From Candidatus Nitrosopumilus sp. SW (GTDB lineage: Archaea; Thermoproteota; Nitrososphaeria; Nitrososphaerales; Nitrosopumilaceae): a stretch of DNA of 64,000 bases. Positions 40,174-47,124 of this stretch are shown one piece after another. The stretch lies in contig NZ_CP035425.1 in assembly GCF_006740685.1 (NCBI RefSeq), positions 1,341,687-1,405,686 of the forward strand, given 5' to 3'. Both the position numbers and the translations under genes were made by a program. Position 1 is the stretch's first letter. Each line of letters starts with the position of its first letter. The notes under the pieces were generated by a model. It searched no databases. It saw only the letters and a list, made by a program, of their open reading frames with translations, and was not told where the DNA came from.

Positions 40174-40365
40174 TTAGTTTTTTCTTTTTTTATTACTTCT
40201 TGCACGTGTTCTGAGTTTTGCATTACAACATGGACATCTGATGTTTATCGTTTCCATAAAAACAGCACATAATGTACATCTTTTTTGCCCTTTTTCATAT
40301 TTTTGTGATGTGGTTATGTGATTTGTTTTTAATTGCAAACATGTACCTCTACACTGAATTGTCAA
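40174..40365 (-). CDS. 63-aa CPCC-family zinc-ribbon protein
   Basis: A TTG-initiated 63-aa protein with QCRGTC, KGQKRCTLCAVF and IRCPCCNAKLRTRARS, a paralogue of the 60-aa protein at 37663 and the 56-aa protein at 37493. The basic C-terminal tail (NKKRKN) could bind nucleic acid. It stands apart from the zinc-ribbon operon. A palindromic element at 40504 lies 139 nt upstream of its start. Confidence 0.75.
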   Translation of the reverse strand: MTIQCRGTCLQLKTNHITTSQKYEKGQKRCTLCAVFMETINIRCPCCNAKLRTRARSNKKRKN

Positions 40366-40503
40366 TTAAGAGAACCTCCTTTCTTTACTAAAATTTCTCT
40401 AATCTCCGCCAACACTGATTTTTATTTTCTGCAAAATTTTCTTTTTTTTTATTTCTTCATATTTCATAAAGAATTGGGGTTAAAATGTTCTAATAAAATT
40501 AAA

Positions 40504-40516
40504 TTAACATTGTTCA
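40504..40516. promoter_or_regulatory. Palindrome-type element, copy 2
   Basis: TTAACATTGTTCA lies in the ~280-bp divergent region between the zinc-ribbon gene (start 40365) and the membrane-protein gene (start 40647). It matches the perfect copies TTAACATTGTTAA in 12 of 13 positions; with its 3' flank it is identical to copy 42773 over TTAACATTGTTCAGTTTT (18 nt). The rest of this region is A/T-rich and holds no gene. Confidence 0.5.
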
Positions 40517-40646
40517 GTTTTTGCTAAATACTACACACAACATAATAAATTCAGTATGTCTGGTCTAGAAAATTTTAATATTGATACGTTTCCCAAGAAT
40601 CATAATAAGATGAATAAGACTCGATGTGATTTTAGGAGTAATTGTT

Positions 40647-41015
40647 TTGTCTGATAATAGAAATGATATTCTAAGTTCTATGGATATTTTTATAGAAAAA
40701 ATCCAACATATTAGGGGACTTATGCTGGGAGTCTCACTATCTGCTTTAATTCTAGCACCATTGGCCATAGGTATTTCATCTTACTTGATTACTCATCCAA
40801 GATTCCTTCATTTGATAGAAAATGAGCGTGATTTCTCATTAATGTTGGTAGTTTTGTTAATGGTTGTTTTAGTCACATCTGGAATATGGTTGGTTACTGG
40901 ACTGCAACAATTTAGATCACTAAATTCTTGGAATAAGCGATATTGTAACTATTTAGAAAGGAAAAAAAACTTGGATAATTCTATCTCTGCAAAATATAAT
41001 TTGGATGAAGAATAA
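40647..41015 (+). CDS. Small membrane protein, two helices
   Basis: A 122-aa protein when started at TTG 40647, which has a GGAG ribosome site at 40635-40638, seven or eight bases upstream; a longer GTG start at 40626 is possible but lacks support. Two hydrophobic helices lie near residues 25-45 (GLMLGVSLSALILAPLAIG) and ~62-82 (LMLVVLLMVVLVTSGIW). The C-terminal tail is charged. It sits next to the winged-helix gene. Function unknown. Confidence 0.6.
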   Translation: MSDNRNDILSSMDIFIEKIQHIRGLMLGVSLSALILAPLAIGISSYLITHPRFLHLIENERDFSLMLVVLLMVVLVTSGIWLVTGLQQFRSLNSWNKRYCNYLERKKNLDNSISAKYNLDEE

Positions 41016-41025
41016 TCTAAAAATC

Positions 41026-41328
41026 TTACTTGGAACTTTCATTTTTTCTTGGAAATAGTTTTTCATAAGGGTCTATAATTTCTTGACAAAAAATCCTCCC
41101 TTTTTCTGTAACTTTGAATACGTTGATTGTTCTTTTACCTTCATTTTTTTCAGTTCTTTGAATTAATTCATTTTTTTCTAAATTATTTAAAATCGATTTA
41201 TGTTTTGAAATGTTTAATCCACAAAAACTAAACAATGCAGTTTGATTAAGCTCTCCATATTCAGATAGAGTAAGAATTATGTCTTTTATAATGTAAATTC
41301 TATCTCGATATTTTTTTGATTTATTCAA
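41026..41328 (-). CDS. Winged-helix regulator, Sso10a-like
   Basis: A 100-aa (TTG start) all-alpha-plus-wing protein: helices IYIIKDIILTLSEYG, LNQTALFSFCGLN and ISKHKSILNNLEKNELIQRT (the recognition-type helix and wing start), then a beta wing TINVFKVTEKGR and a closing helix QEIIDPYEKLF. This matches archaeal ~95-aa winged-helix proteins of the Sso10a/HTH_45 type. A perfect 17-bp palindrome stands 48 nt upstream of its start, a plausible operator for this protein or the divergent C2H2 gene. Confidence 0.75.
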   Translation of the reverse strand: MNKSKKYRDRIYIIKDIILTLSEYGELNQTALFSFCGLNISKHKSILNNLEKNELIQRTEKNEGKRTINVFKVTEKGRIFCQEIIDPYEKLFPRKNESSK

Positions 41329-41376
41329 TACCGTTATTTGAATACAAGCACTTTAACTATTTTGCAAAATCTATAG

Positions 41377-41393
41377 GCTTAACATTGTTAAGC
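41377..41393. promoter_or_regulatory. Perfect 17-bp palindrome, copy 3
   Basis: GCTTAACATTGTTAAGC is an exact 8-1-8 palindrome in the intergenic gap between the divergent winged-helix gene (48 nt away) and the C2H2-finger gene (33 nt away). It is the best copy of the recurring motif and a strong operator candidate, with the winged-helix protein as the first suspect for binding. Confidence 0.6.
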
Positions 41394-41426
41394 AATTCCT
41401 TATTAGAAGAAAACTTATTTCCAACT

Positions 41427-41588
41427 ATGAGTTCTAAGACATCAATTAGTGTATCAATTAAAAAAATATTCAAAAGAAATCAAGAATTTACCAATATTTG
41501 TAAAATCTGTAATATGGAATTTAATGATCCAGAACGAACAAAACGACATATGTTAAGAGCTCATTCTAAACCAAAAAAAGAGAAGTAG
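41427..41588 (+). CDS. Single C2H2 zinc-finger protein
   Basis: ATG at 41427 gives 53 aa ending in a C2H2 finger: ICKICNMEFNDPERTKRHML then HSKPKKEK, i.e. CX2C...HX4H. A longer in-frame reading from 41316 has a non-finger N-terminus overlapping the winged-helix gene and is disfavoured. A similar finger is seen in the proteins at 55378 and 52516. It probably binds DNA or protein. It is followed by a 29-aa ORF 11 nt later. Confidence 0.75.
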   Translation: MSSKTSISVSIKKIFKRNQEFTNICKICNMEFNDPERTKRHMLRAHSKPKKEK

Positions 41589-41599
41589 GAAGAAATCTT

Positions 41600-41689
41600 A
41601 TGAAAGAATGTATTGTATGTGGAAAACAATTTGACCATTGGTGTGATGATGTATGTTCTATTGAATGCTCAAATGAATTGGAACATTAA
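41600..41689 (+). CDS. 29-aa cysteine-rich micro-protein
   Basis: ATG at 41600 opens 29 codons: MKECIVCGKQFDHWCDDVCS plus IECSNELEH. Two CxxC-like knuckles plus extra Cys/His could bind one zinc ion. It is short enough that chance cannot be excluded, but Cys density and its position right after the C2H2-finger gene support it. Confidence 0.5.
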   Translation: MKECIVCGKQFDHWCDDVCSIECSNELEH

Positions 41690-41718
41690 ATCTAAACGTC
41701 TTCTAATAACATCTTACA

Positions 41719-42378
41719 CTATACACTCATAGATGTTTTTGTAAGTTTCATAATAATTCCACTAAATGCAATTGATGAAAGAAAATACCATGCCCAAAGA
41801 TATAATGCATTTTCTTGGGTACATACATTTTCTGGATCTAATGCCTGTTCTGCAGTACATGTTAAGTGAAAGAAATCCCCTGGGATGACATTTAATGGAA
41901 TTGGGGAAAGTGCTACAGTGTGTGCAAATAGCTGTGGTAATACTAGATAGAATATCAGAATCAATGGAACAAACGTGATCATCATTGGCCTCATATTCAT
42001 CTGCATCATTTCCATTGACATTTTGTTCATGTATGCAGATTTTTTGTTAAGTTCAGCTGTTTTTGCGGTATCTTTTGCTCTCATTGCCGCCATTCTTTCT
42101 TTTTGATATTCTCTGGTTTCTTTTGTAATTCGTTTTAATTTTGTTTGATCTACCATTTTCTTTCTTACCATGGCATTAAACAAATTTAATGCAACTCCAA
42201 ACCCTGATACTGCAAATAATGTTGGGATTATTCCTTTTACTATTGGGTCATCACTTCCCAATGTCCCTCTATCACCACCAATAAACCCAAAAATTCCCCC
42301 ATCTCCTCCTTGAAGGAAGACGGAATCTATGAACAAAATAAAAAAATTATAATCTATATTCTCCATCATGCCATTCAT
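41719..42378 (-). CDS. DUF106/EMC3-like membrane protein (Oxa1 superfamily)
   Basis: A 219-aa archaeal DUF106 protein of the Get1/EMC3/TMCO1 insertase group. A helix at ~47-70 (IIPTLFAVSGFGVALNLFNAM) precedes a charged helical hairpin region rich in Met and Lys (~80-130, EYQKERMAAMRAKDTAKTAEL), then TM helices at ~135-155 and ~190-212. It should act in membrane-protein insertion at the ribosome exit or translocon. It lies 9 nt downstream of the DUF1059 gene. The N-terminus is uncertain. Confidence 0.8.
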   Translation of the reverse strand: MNGMMENIDYNFFILFIDSVFLQGGDGGIFGFIGGDRGTLGSDDPIVKGIIPTLFAVSGFGVALNLFNAMVRKKMVDQTKLKRITKETREYQKERMAAMRAKDTAKTAELNKKSAYMNKMSMEMMQMNMRPMMITFVPLILIFYLVLPQLFAHTVALSPIPLNVIPGDFFHLTCTAEQALDPENVCTQENALYLWAWYFLSSIAFSGIIMKLTKTSMSV

Positions 42379-42386
42379 TTTGTATT

Positions 42387-42596
42387 TCAGCTGCTTTTTC
42401 TTAAGATGAACTGCATCAGTGCTTCTTTTGGATAATCTATTCCATGTTCATCTTCTGTATGTGTTCCAAATTCTTCAATTATTTTTTCTGTATCTCCTTC
42501 TACGTTAAAATCACAATCAAATCCATAGTCACTACACTTTAATTTTGCCAATTTGATTTTGTGATGATTTTCTATGTAATATACTTCAGTTAACAT
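42387..42596 (-). CDS. DUF1059-type small protein
   Basis: The 69-aa protein has AKLKCSDYGFDCDFNVEGDTE and EDEHGIDYPKEAL, the C-x6-C and HG-centred pattern of DUF1059 small metal-binding-type proteins. Function is unknown in the family. The start codon lies inside a perfect TTAACATTGTTAA palindrome (42590-42602), so any protein bound there would occlude translation start or promoter. It precedes the insertase-like gene. Confidence 0.75.
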   Translation of the reverse strand: MLTEVYYIENHHKIKLAKLKCSDYGFDCDFNVEGDTEKIIEEFGTHTEDEHGIDYPKEALMQFILRKSS

Positions 42597-42602
42597 TGTT
42601 AA
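42590..42602. promoter_or_regulatory. Perfect palindrome TTAACATTGTTAA, copy 4
   Basis: A 6-1-6 perfect palindrome covering the start codon of the DUF1059 gene (minus-strand ATG at 42594-42596). It is identical to the core of the 17-bp copy at 41377. Confidence 0.55.
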
Positions 42603-42630
42603 TTTTTGAATTGAGTTTTTTAATTGAATA

Positions 42631-42740
42631 TATGCAGAAGCATAAGGGAAAATATGCTGTGTCTATTACTACCATGCTGAATCCTTGAAAACTATCATTG
42701 ATTCTGATATTTTCCCTTTGGATAGGAGTGCTTCTGCATA
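42631..42740. repeat. 110-bp inverted-repeat element
   Basis: Terminal arms TATGCAGAAGCA (42631-42642) and TGCTTCTGCATA (42729-42740) are perfect 12-bp inverses. Inside them AGGGAAAATAT (42645-42655) and ATATTTTCCCT (42707-42717) are perfect 11-bp inverses, and GAATC/GATTC (42679-42704) gives a further small stem. The 51-nt centre is not coding. It looks like a structured RNA, a strong hairpin, or a miniature inverted-repeat element between the DUF1059 gene and the MaoC gene. Confidence 0.75.
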
Positions 42741-42772
42741 ATTAGATTATTTTTTTATTATATATTGTAAAC

Positions 42773-42785
42773 TTAACATTGTTCA
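42773..42785. promoter_or_regulatory. Palindrome-type element, copy 5
   Basis: TTAACATTGTTCA, one mismatch to the perfect form; with its 3' flank it repeats 18 nt of copy 40504 exactly. It lies between the inverted-repeat element and the stop of the MaoC-type gene, 177 nt upstream of the DUF1059 start on the minus strand. Confidence 0.5.
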
Positions 42786-42847
42786 GTTTTGTTAAATTGT
42801 GAATTTTGTAATTGAATTTAAAAGTAAATAGACATACAAAATATTTG

Positions 42848-43297
42848 CTATCTTGGTGGTTCTTTCTTGATTCTGTAGATGTTTCTTTTAGAAAGTACAA
42901 TTGTTTCTCCTTCGTTATCTGTTCCTTCATAATCTACTGCAATCTTTCCAAATTCATCATCAATATCTTCAATTTGTGATATTGTAAATTTTAATTTTAA
43001 AACTTGATCTGTGTGTAATGGTTTGAGAAATCGTGTGTTTCTATTTTTCCATTCTGGATCTCCATCTGTTCCAAGAAAAATAATGTGGTTTCCATAAATC
43101 TGACTTAGTCTTGTGAACTCTCCTTCCATTCTTGATAATATTGCACGCCCTGAAACAATCTGCTCTCCCTTTTGCTTGTCTTCTAGGAATGCATTTCTAA
43201 CTCTTGAAAAATTTAGATACTCTTCTAATTCTTTCTCTGAAATACTGCATGTGGATTGAAATGTGTCTCCTACTCTGAATTCAGAAAATTTTTTCAT
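42848..43297 (-). CDS. MaoC-like (R)-hydratase
   Basis: A 149-aa hot-dog-fold protein with VGDTFQSTCSISEKELEEYL at the N-terminus and, further on, GEQIVSGRAILSRMEGEFTRL plus VDYEGTDNEGETIVLSK. This is the MaoC dehydratase pattern; the catalytic Asp-x4-His signature is not clearly preserved, so enzymatic activity is not assured. The gene is directly downstream of a tandem-SDR gene (2 nt apart), suggesting a shared acyl-CoA or keto-acid pathway. Confidence 0.7.
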   Translation of the reverse strand: MKKFSEFRVGDTFQSTCSISEKELEEYLNFSRVRNAFLEDKQKGEQIVSGRAILSRMEGEFTRLSQIYGNHIIFLGTDGDPEWKNRNTRFLKPLHTDQVLKLKFTISQIEDIDDEFGKIAVDYEGTDNEGETIVLSKRNIYRIKKEPPR

Positions 43298-43299
43298 TC

Positions 43300-45066
43300 T
43301 TATCTTGATTCATCAACACAGAAAGTTACTTCAGATGATGAAGCTGCATTTTCTGATACAAGGAAATTAAATGCGTCTGCAATCTTTTGATTGTCTGGTT
43401 CTATACCTGTAACAGAACCTGGGAAAACAGTAAACATTCTGATTTTAGATTTTAGAACATCACTTAATTCTTGATTAACTGTAGTTGTAAATGGTCTTAA
43501 TGCTCCTCTGAAAACTTCTACTTGAGCTCTTTGAGTGCCAGTAACTTTTCTTCCTACTGGTAAATCTGGACCAATTATCATAATGGCGCCTGTTGTATCT
43601 TTGAAGAGTCTTGGATCCTTTCCTCCTCCTGGAACAAACTGTTCTAGTGCTCTTTGTGCAACAGTTGCAGGAGTTGAGATGAATTTTGCTACTAGTTCTT
43701 CCCATCCTTCTCTAGTCAAGTCTGTTAAGTTTCCTACTTCTGGTAGTTTTCCTGTAACATGAACTACTGCTAGAATTTCTCCAATGTTTGTTTTAGCTGT
43801 GTTTAGCCATCTTTCTACCTCTTCAGGATTTTTGATATCTACTACATGAGAGTGGAACTTGCTACTGATTGAATCCTGAATTTCTTGAGGAGTTGATTGT
43901 GAAATAAAACATGCAACTTTACCGCCATTTTTCTCAATGTGTCCTGCCAAAAATTCTACTCTTTCTGCATCTGCTTTGTCTGTTCCATCAATAGTAAATA
44001 CTACTGCCTTTCCTGTAAAGTCTGGTTGATGAACTCCTGGAGTTGTAGTTCCGATGTGTGGTTTTACTGGATAAAATACTCTATCTCCTGGAATTACTTT
44101 ACCGTTGAGAATTTTTGCAATTTCATCATCACACAAGTTCAGAACTGATTCAGCAACTTGTGATTGTGACAAAAATTCTCTGTTTGCAATCATATGTGAT
44201 GTATTGTTTTGAACTTTCTCTGCTATAGTTTGAATTTTGGTTAATAGATTTGTAAATGTCTCTGTTAGTTTTGCAACATCTCTTCCGTTTGCTAATTTCT
44301 CTGCAGTTTTTGCAATTCCTTCTTTATCAATTCCATCTGCTTGTATACATTCTAACAAATCATCTTTTGCTTCTTCGACTTCTACTGGAGTCAAGTCTTC
44401 AAATCCACTTACTCTCATAAATTCTGCTGCTGCTTTTGGATATACAGTTTTGTAAATTCTATCTGAATGAACTGGACCAGGATTTGTTGCAATTGATATG
44501 ATTCCTTTATCAGTTAATTCCCATGACATACATTCAGCTAACCTATTTTTTGCACCTTGTGATGCCGTATATGGACTTCTAAATCTGTAGGGTCTTTGCT
44601 CTAGTGGTCTTTCTTCAGTAAAGAATGTTGAAATTGTAATTATTTTTCCTCCCTCTTTCATTACTTTTAGTGCTTGAACTGAACCCCAAAATGTTCCAGT
44701 CAAATGAATTCCAATTGTACTTTTGAATTCATCTAATGGTGAATTTGCAAAACATGTGACAGGACCTGATACTCCTGCATTATTAATTATGTAATCTACA
44801 TTTGTTCCCTCATTTTTTAGAGTGTCAAACATTTCATTCATTGCTGTTTCATCTGCAACATCTACACCTGCAAAAATTTTGACTGTTGCGTTTGTACCTT
44901 GTGGGATTTTTCCTTCAAGCTCTTTTGCAGCTTCTTGCAATGGCTCTTTTCTTCTACCAAGAATAATCACACTTGCACCATTTTCTACAAATTTTGTTGC
45001 AATGGCTTTTCCAATACCTGTTCCGCTTCCTGTAACTAGTGCGACTTTGTCTTGGAATTTCAGCAA
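43300..45066 (-). CDS. Tandem-SDR protein resembling the N-terminal half of malonyl-CoA reductase
   Basis: The 588-aa product has an SDR domain at ~1-270 (TGSGTGIG at 12-19, NNAG at 95-98, S146) and a second degenerate SDR-like domain at ~340-588. Double-SDR layout, a middle linker and the NPGPVHSDRIYKTV stretch recall the N-terminal half of Chloroflexus malonyl-CoA reductase, which reduces malonate semialdehyde. The active-site YxxxK reads Y166-TAS-Q170, so the Lys is Gln, although K173 is three residues on. The second domain lacks a clear GxxxGxG. Function is therefore uncertain: an oxidoreductase of CO2-fixation type or a structural relative. Paired with a MaoC-like hydratase. Confidence 0.7.
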   Translation of the reverse strand: MLKFQDKVALVTGSGTGIGKAIATKFVENGASVIILGRRKEPLQEAAKELEGKIPQGTNATVKIFAGVDVADETAMNEMFDTLKNEGTNVDYIINNAGVSGPVTCFANSPLDEFKSTIGIHLTGTFWGSVQALKVMKEGGKIITISTFFTEERPLEQRPYRFRSPYTASQGAKNRLAECMSWELTDKGIISIATNPGPVHSDRIYKTVYPKAAAEFMRVSGFEDLTPVEVEEAKDDLLECIQADGIDKEGIAKTAEKLANGRDVAKLTETFTNLLTKIQTIAEKVQNNTSHMIANREFLSQSQVAESVLNLCDDEIAKILNGKVIPGDRVFYPVKPHIGTTTPGVHQPDFTGKAVVFTIDGTDKADAERVEFLAGHIEKNGGKVACFISQSTPQEIQDSISSKFHSHVVDIKNPEEVERWLNTAKTNIGEILAVVHVTGKLPEVGNLTDLTREGWEELVAKFISTPATVAQRALEQFVPGGGKDPRLFKDTTGAIMIIGPDLPVGRKVTGTQRAQVEVFRGALRPFTTTVNQELSDVLKSKIRMFTVFPGSVTGIEPDNQKIADAFNFLVSENAASSSEVTFCVDESR

Positions 45067-45162
45067 GATAAAAGTCTCAAATCTTTTGTAATATTTAATT
45101 GGATTGATCTCTAGATATTTTTTCTTGATATCTTTATTTGTGGGTATGATTCATGATTTTTA

Positions 45163-45399
45163 ATGCATGATACAGAGCCAGATACATTTGTCTATCAGAC
45201 CTGGCCTGAAAAATTTAGTAGTATGTTAAAGGAGATCGGTGTAGATTCTGAATCCAAAGAGATTGGAACTGATGATGTTGAACAAGGTGATTATTACAGT
45301 AGATATTTTGCTCATACAGCAAGAATGATAACAAATAGAGGATGTCTTGATGTCAAGAACTCTAACATTGACGTGATTCAAATTATTCAAAAGGGGTAA
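45163..45399 (+). CDS. Hypothetical protein, 78 aa
   Basis: A soluble 78-aa protein beginning with MHDTEPDTFVYQTWPEKFSS and ending IDVIQIIQKG. One cysteine, no membrane segment, no motif. It precedes the 125-aa hypothetical protein by 2 nt and is probably cotranscribed, so the two may work together. Function unknown. Confidence 0.65.
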   Translation: MHDTEPDTFVYQTWPEKFSSMLKEIGVDSESKEIGTDDVEQGDYYSRYFAHTARMITNRGCLDVKNSNIDVIQIIQKG

Positions 45400-45401
45400 A
45401 A

Positions 45402-45779
45402 ATGCAAGATCCAAATCCACTCCCTTGGGGCGCATTAGATAGATATCAAGCACACTTTATTGTACGAAAAAATACGGATAGAGGTATAGGTAACTATGTT
45501 GCAAAAACACAACTTAAAACTAGAGGTCATTTTGCATCAAAAACTGTTGAGAGTGTAAGTTGGGATGGACCCGGTGCTCTTGCTGAAAAACTAAATCAAG
45601 ATTCTGAATTAAACGAGATGATTGCAAAACAATCTGTAAAAGACGCAACAATCTATGTTGAACCTACTGATAATGCAATAAGAATTCGTGGTAAATGGGA
45701 TAATCACTTGGCATTTGGAATTACAAAAGAACTTTTTGAAATCTATGATCGTATTGCTGGTCACATAAAATCTGTTTAG
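45402..45779 (+). CDS. Hypothetical protein, 125 aa
   Basis: A soluble alpha/beta protein with GALDRYQAHFIVRKNTDRG near the N-terminus and VEPTDNAIRIRGKWDNHLAFG toward the end. No motif recognised. It follows the 78-aa gene by 2 nt and overlaps the tRNA endonuclease gene by 4 nt on the other strand. Conserved-looking and well formed, but no function can be given. Confidence 0.65.
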   Translation: MQDPNPLPWGALDRYQAHFIVRKNTDRGIGNYVAKTQLKTRGHFASKTVESVSWDGPGALAEKLNQDSELNEMIAKQSVKDATIYVEPTDNAIRIRGKWDNHLAFGITKELFEIYDRIAGHIKSV

Positions 45780-46312
45780 GCTTTCCACCAATCTAAAGCT
45801 AAAAAGTCTACATTATCTTTGCCTTTTGGAATTGCCAAAATGAATTGTTTTCTTACTGTAGTTGCCAGTCTTCCTGCAAGTACAATCCCTGTTGATGTAA
45901 TTGGTTCATTTCTATTATACACTTGAATCAAAAACGGTGCATGGTCTATACCTGGACCTTTTTCATATACTGCAAAATCACAACCAAACTTTATTCCAGG
46001 ATTGATGATGTATCCTTTATCTCTAAAGTTTTTGTAAACTAAATATTTTTTATCAAAATCATGATGTTCTTTTTTGCAAATCTCTATCATTTGTTCCACT
46101 GTAACTTTGTGTTTTGATTTTGTAATTGTAATTTTTTTATTTTCAAGCAAATACAATGATTCAATTAAATCTAAAACTAGAGGTGCATCAATTTCTTCAA
46201 TTTTTGGTTTTGGAATCCCTATGGGTTTCCCATAATATCCTCCACTGAAAAGTTTTCGAGAGTCTTCGATATTCCAAACAATTACTCTGTTTTCAATTAA
46301 CTCTCCTTTCAT
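45776..46312 (-). CDS. endA: tRNA-splicing endonuclease
   Basis: A 178-aa archaeal tRNA-intron endonuclease. The catalytic triad is Y116 in DFAVYEKGPG, H124 in DHAPF, and K155 in VRKQFILA, with the KNFRDKGYI strand before it. It cuts bulge-helix-bulge motifs in pre-tRNA and pre-rRNA. The short length matches the homotetrameric type. Its 3' end overlaps the convergent hypothetical gene by 4 nt. Confidence 0.95.
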   Translation of the reverse strand: MKGELIENRVIVWNIEDSRKLFSGGYYGKPIGIPKPKIEEIDAPLVLDLIESLYLLENKKITITKSKHKVTVEQMIEICKKEHHDFDKKYLVYKNFRDKGYIINPGIKFGCDFAVYEKGPGIDHAPFLIQVYNRNEPITSTGIVLAGRLATTVRKQFILAIPKGKDNVDFLALDWWKA

Positions 46313-46404
46313 GATTTTTCAAAAACTTTAGTGTATATGAATTCATTAGGTATTGGATATTATTTAAAATAGAAAATAAAGTAAAAATGTAGTTTGTGAT
46401 TTGT

Positions 46405-47058
46405 TTATAGGCTCAATGCTAACAAAATGAAAGAATCTGATACTCTTTGACATTTATCTGCCATTTCCTCAATCCCTTCAATCACGTCTTTCATTAACAT
46501 TAATTCTTTGGTGTTTGTTACTTCGGTTAGAAGTTTTATCGTTGCTTGTCTGTATTTGATGTCGATTTCTCTTTCAATTGTTTGTGTTTCTTGTGCTAAT
46601 TCAATTGCATTTGCAGTGTTTGTGTTAAGACTTCTAATGATTTCATTTAGTTTGTAGACTTCATCTACTACTAATTCAATTAGTTTTGTCAAGTCTTTGT
46701 CTAATTTTGCACTTTTTAGAGTTGCTGGTTTTACATTTGAAAGTTTGAATGAAATTCCGGTAATGTAACCTGCAATTTCATCCATTGTGTATGCTGTGTT
46801 TAGAAGATTCTCTCTGTTCATGATCAAACCTCCAACATCTGCAACTTCTCGTGTAATTTTTCTTCTCAGGTTTTCAACTTCTTCTTCAATTGTAGAGATT
46901 TGTTCTAATGTGTTTTTGATTCCTGTCTTGTCTTTTTTCATCATTAGTTCAGGAAGTGTTGCTAATTCTCTGGATGCATTTAGAATTCTATTGATTTCGT
47001 CTTGTAAAACTGCTATAGCCTTTCTTTTTGCTTGAACCTCAAGCTCTCCGCTATACAT
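46405..47058 (-). CDS. PhoU-like (DUF47) protein
   Basis: Started at ATG 47058 (MYSGELEVQAKRKAI), giving 217 aa; a longer TTG start at 47073 adds five residues. The protein is all helical with a coiled arrangement typical of PhoU/DUF47 metal-binding bundles (TIEEEVENLRRKITREVADV, and EGIEEMADKCQRVSDSF at the end). Such proteins often partner with phosphate transporters. No Pit or Pst gene is in the window. Fold call good, role inferred. Confidence 0.8.
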   Translation of the reverse strand: MYSGELEVQAKRKAIAVLQDEINRILNASRELATLPELMMKKDKTGIKNTLEQISTIEEEVENLRRKITREVADVGGLIMNRENLLNTAYTMDEIAGYITGISFKLSNVKPATLKSAKLDKDLTKLIELVVDEVYKLNEIIRSLNTNTANAIELAQETQTIEREIDIKYRQATIKLLTEVTNTKELMLMKDVIEGIEEMADKCQRVSDSFILLALSL

Positions 47059-47124
47059 AACAAAAATTAACAAATCCTGAGGTAATTTAAATCCTCTATG
47101 ATTTTTGATATTTTTTGAGCATGA

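Noticed and set aside
41316-41426. A longer N-terminus for the C2H2-finger protein at 41427
   Set aside because: The extension overlaps the winged-helix gene and its palindrome, and has no finger-like or conserved-looking sequence.
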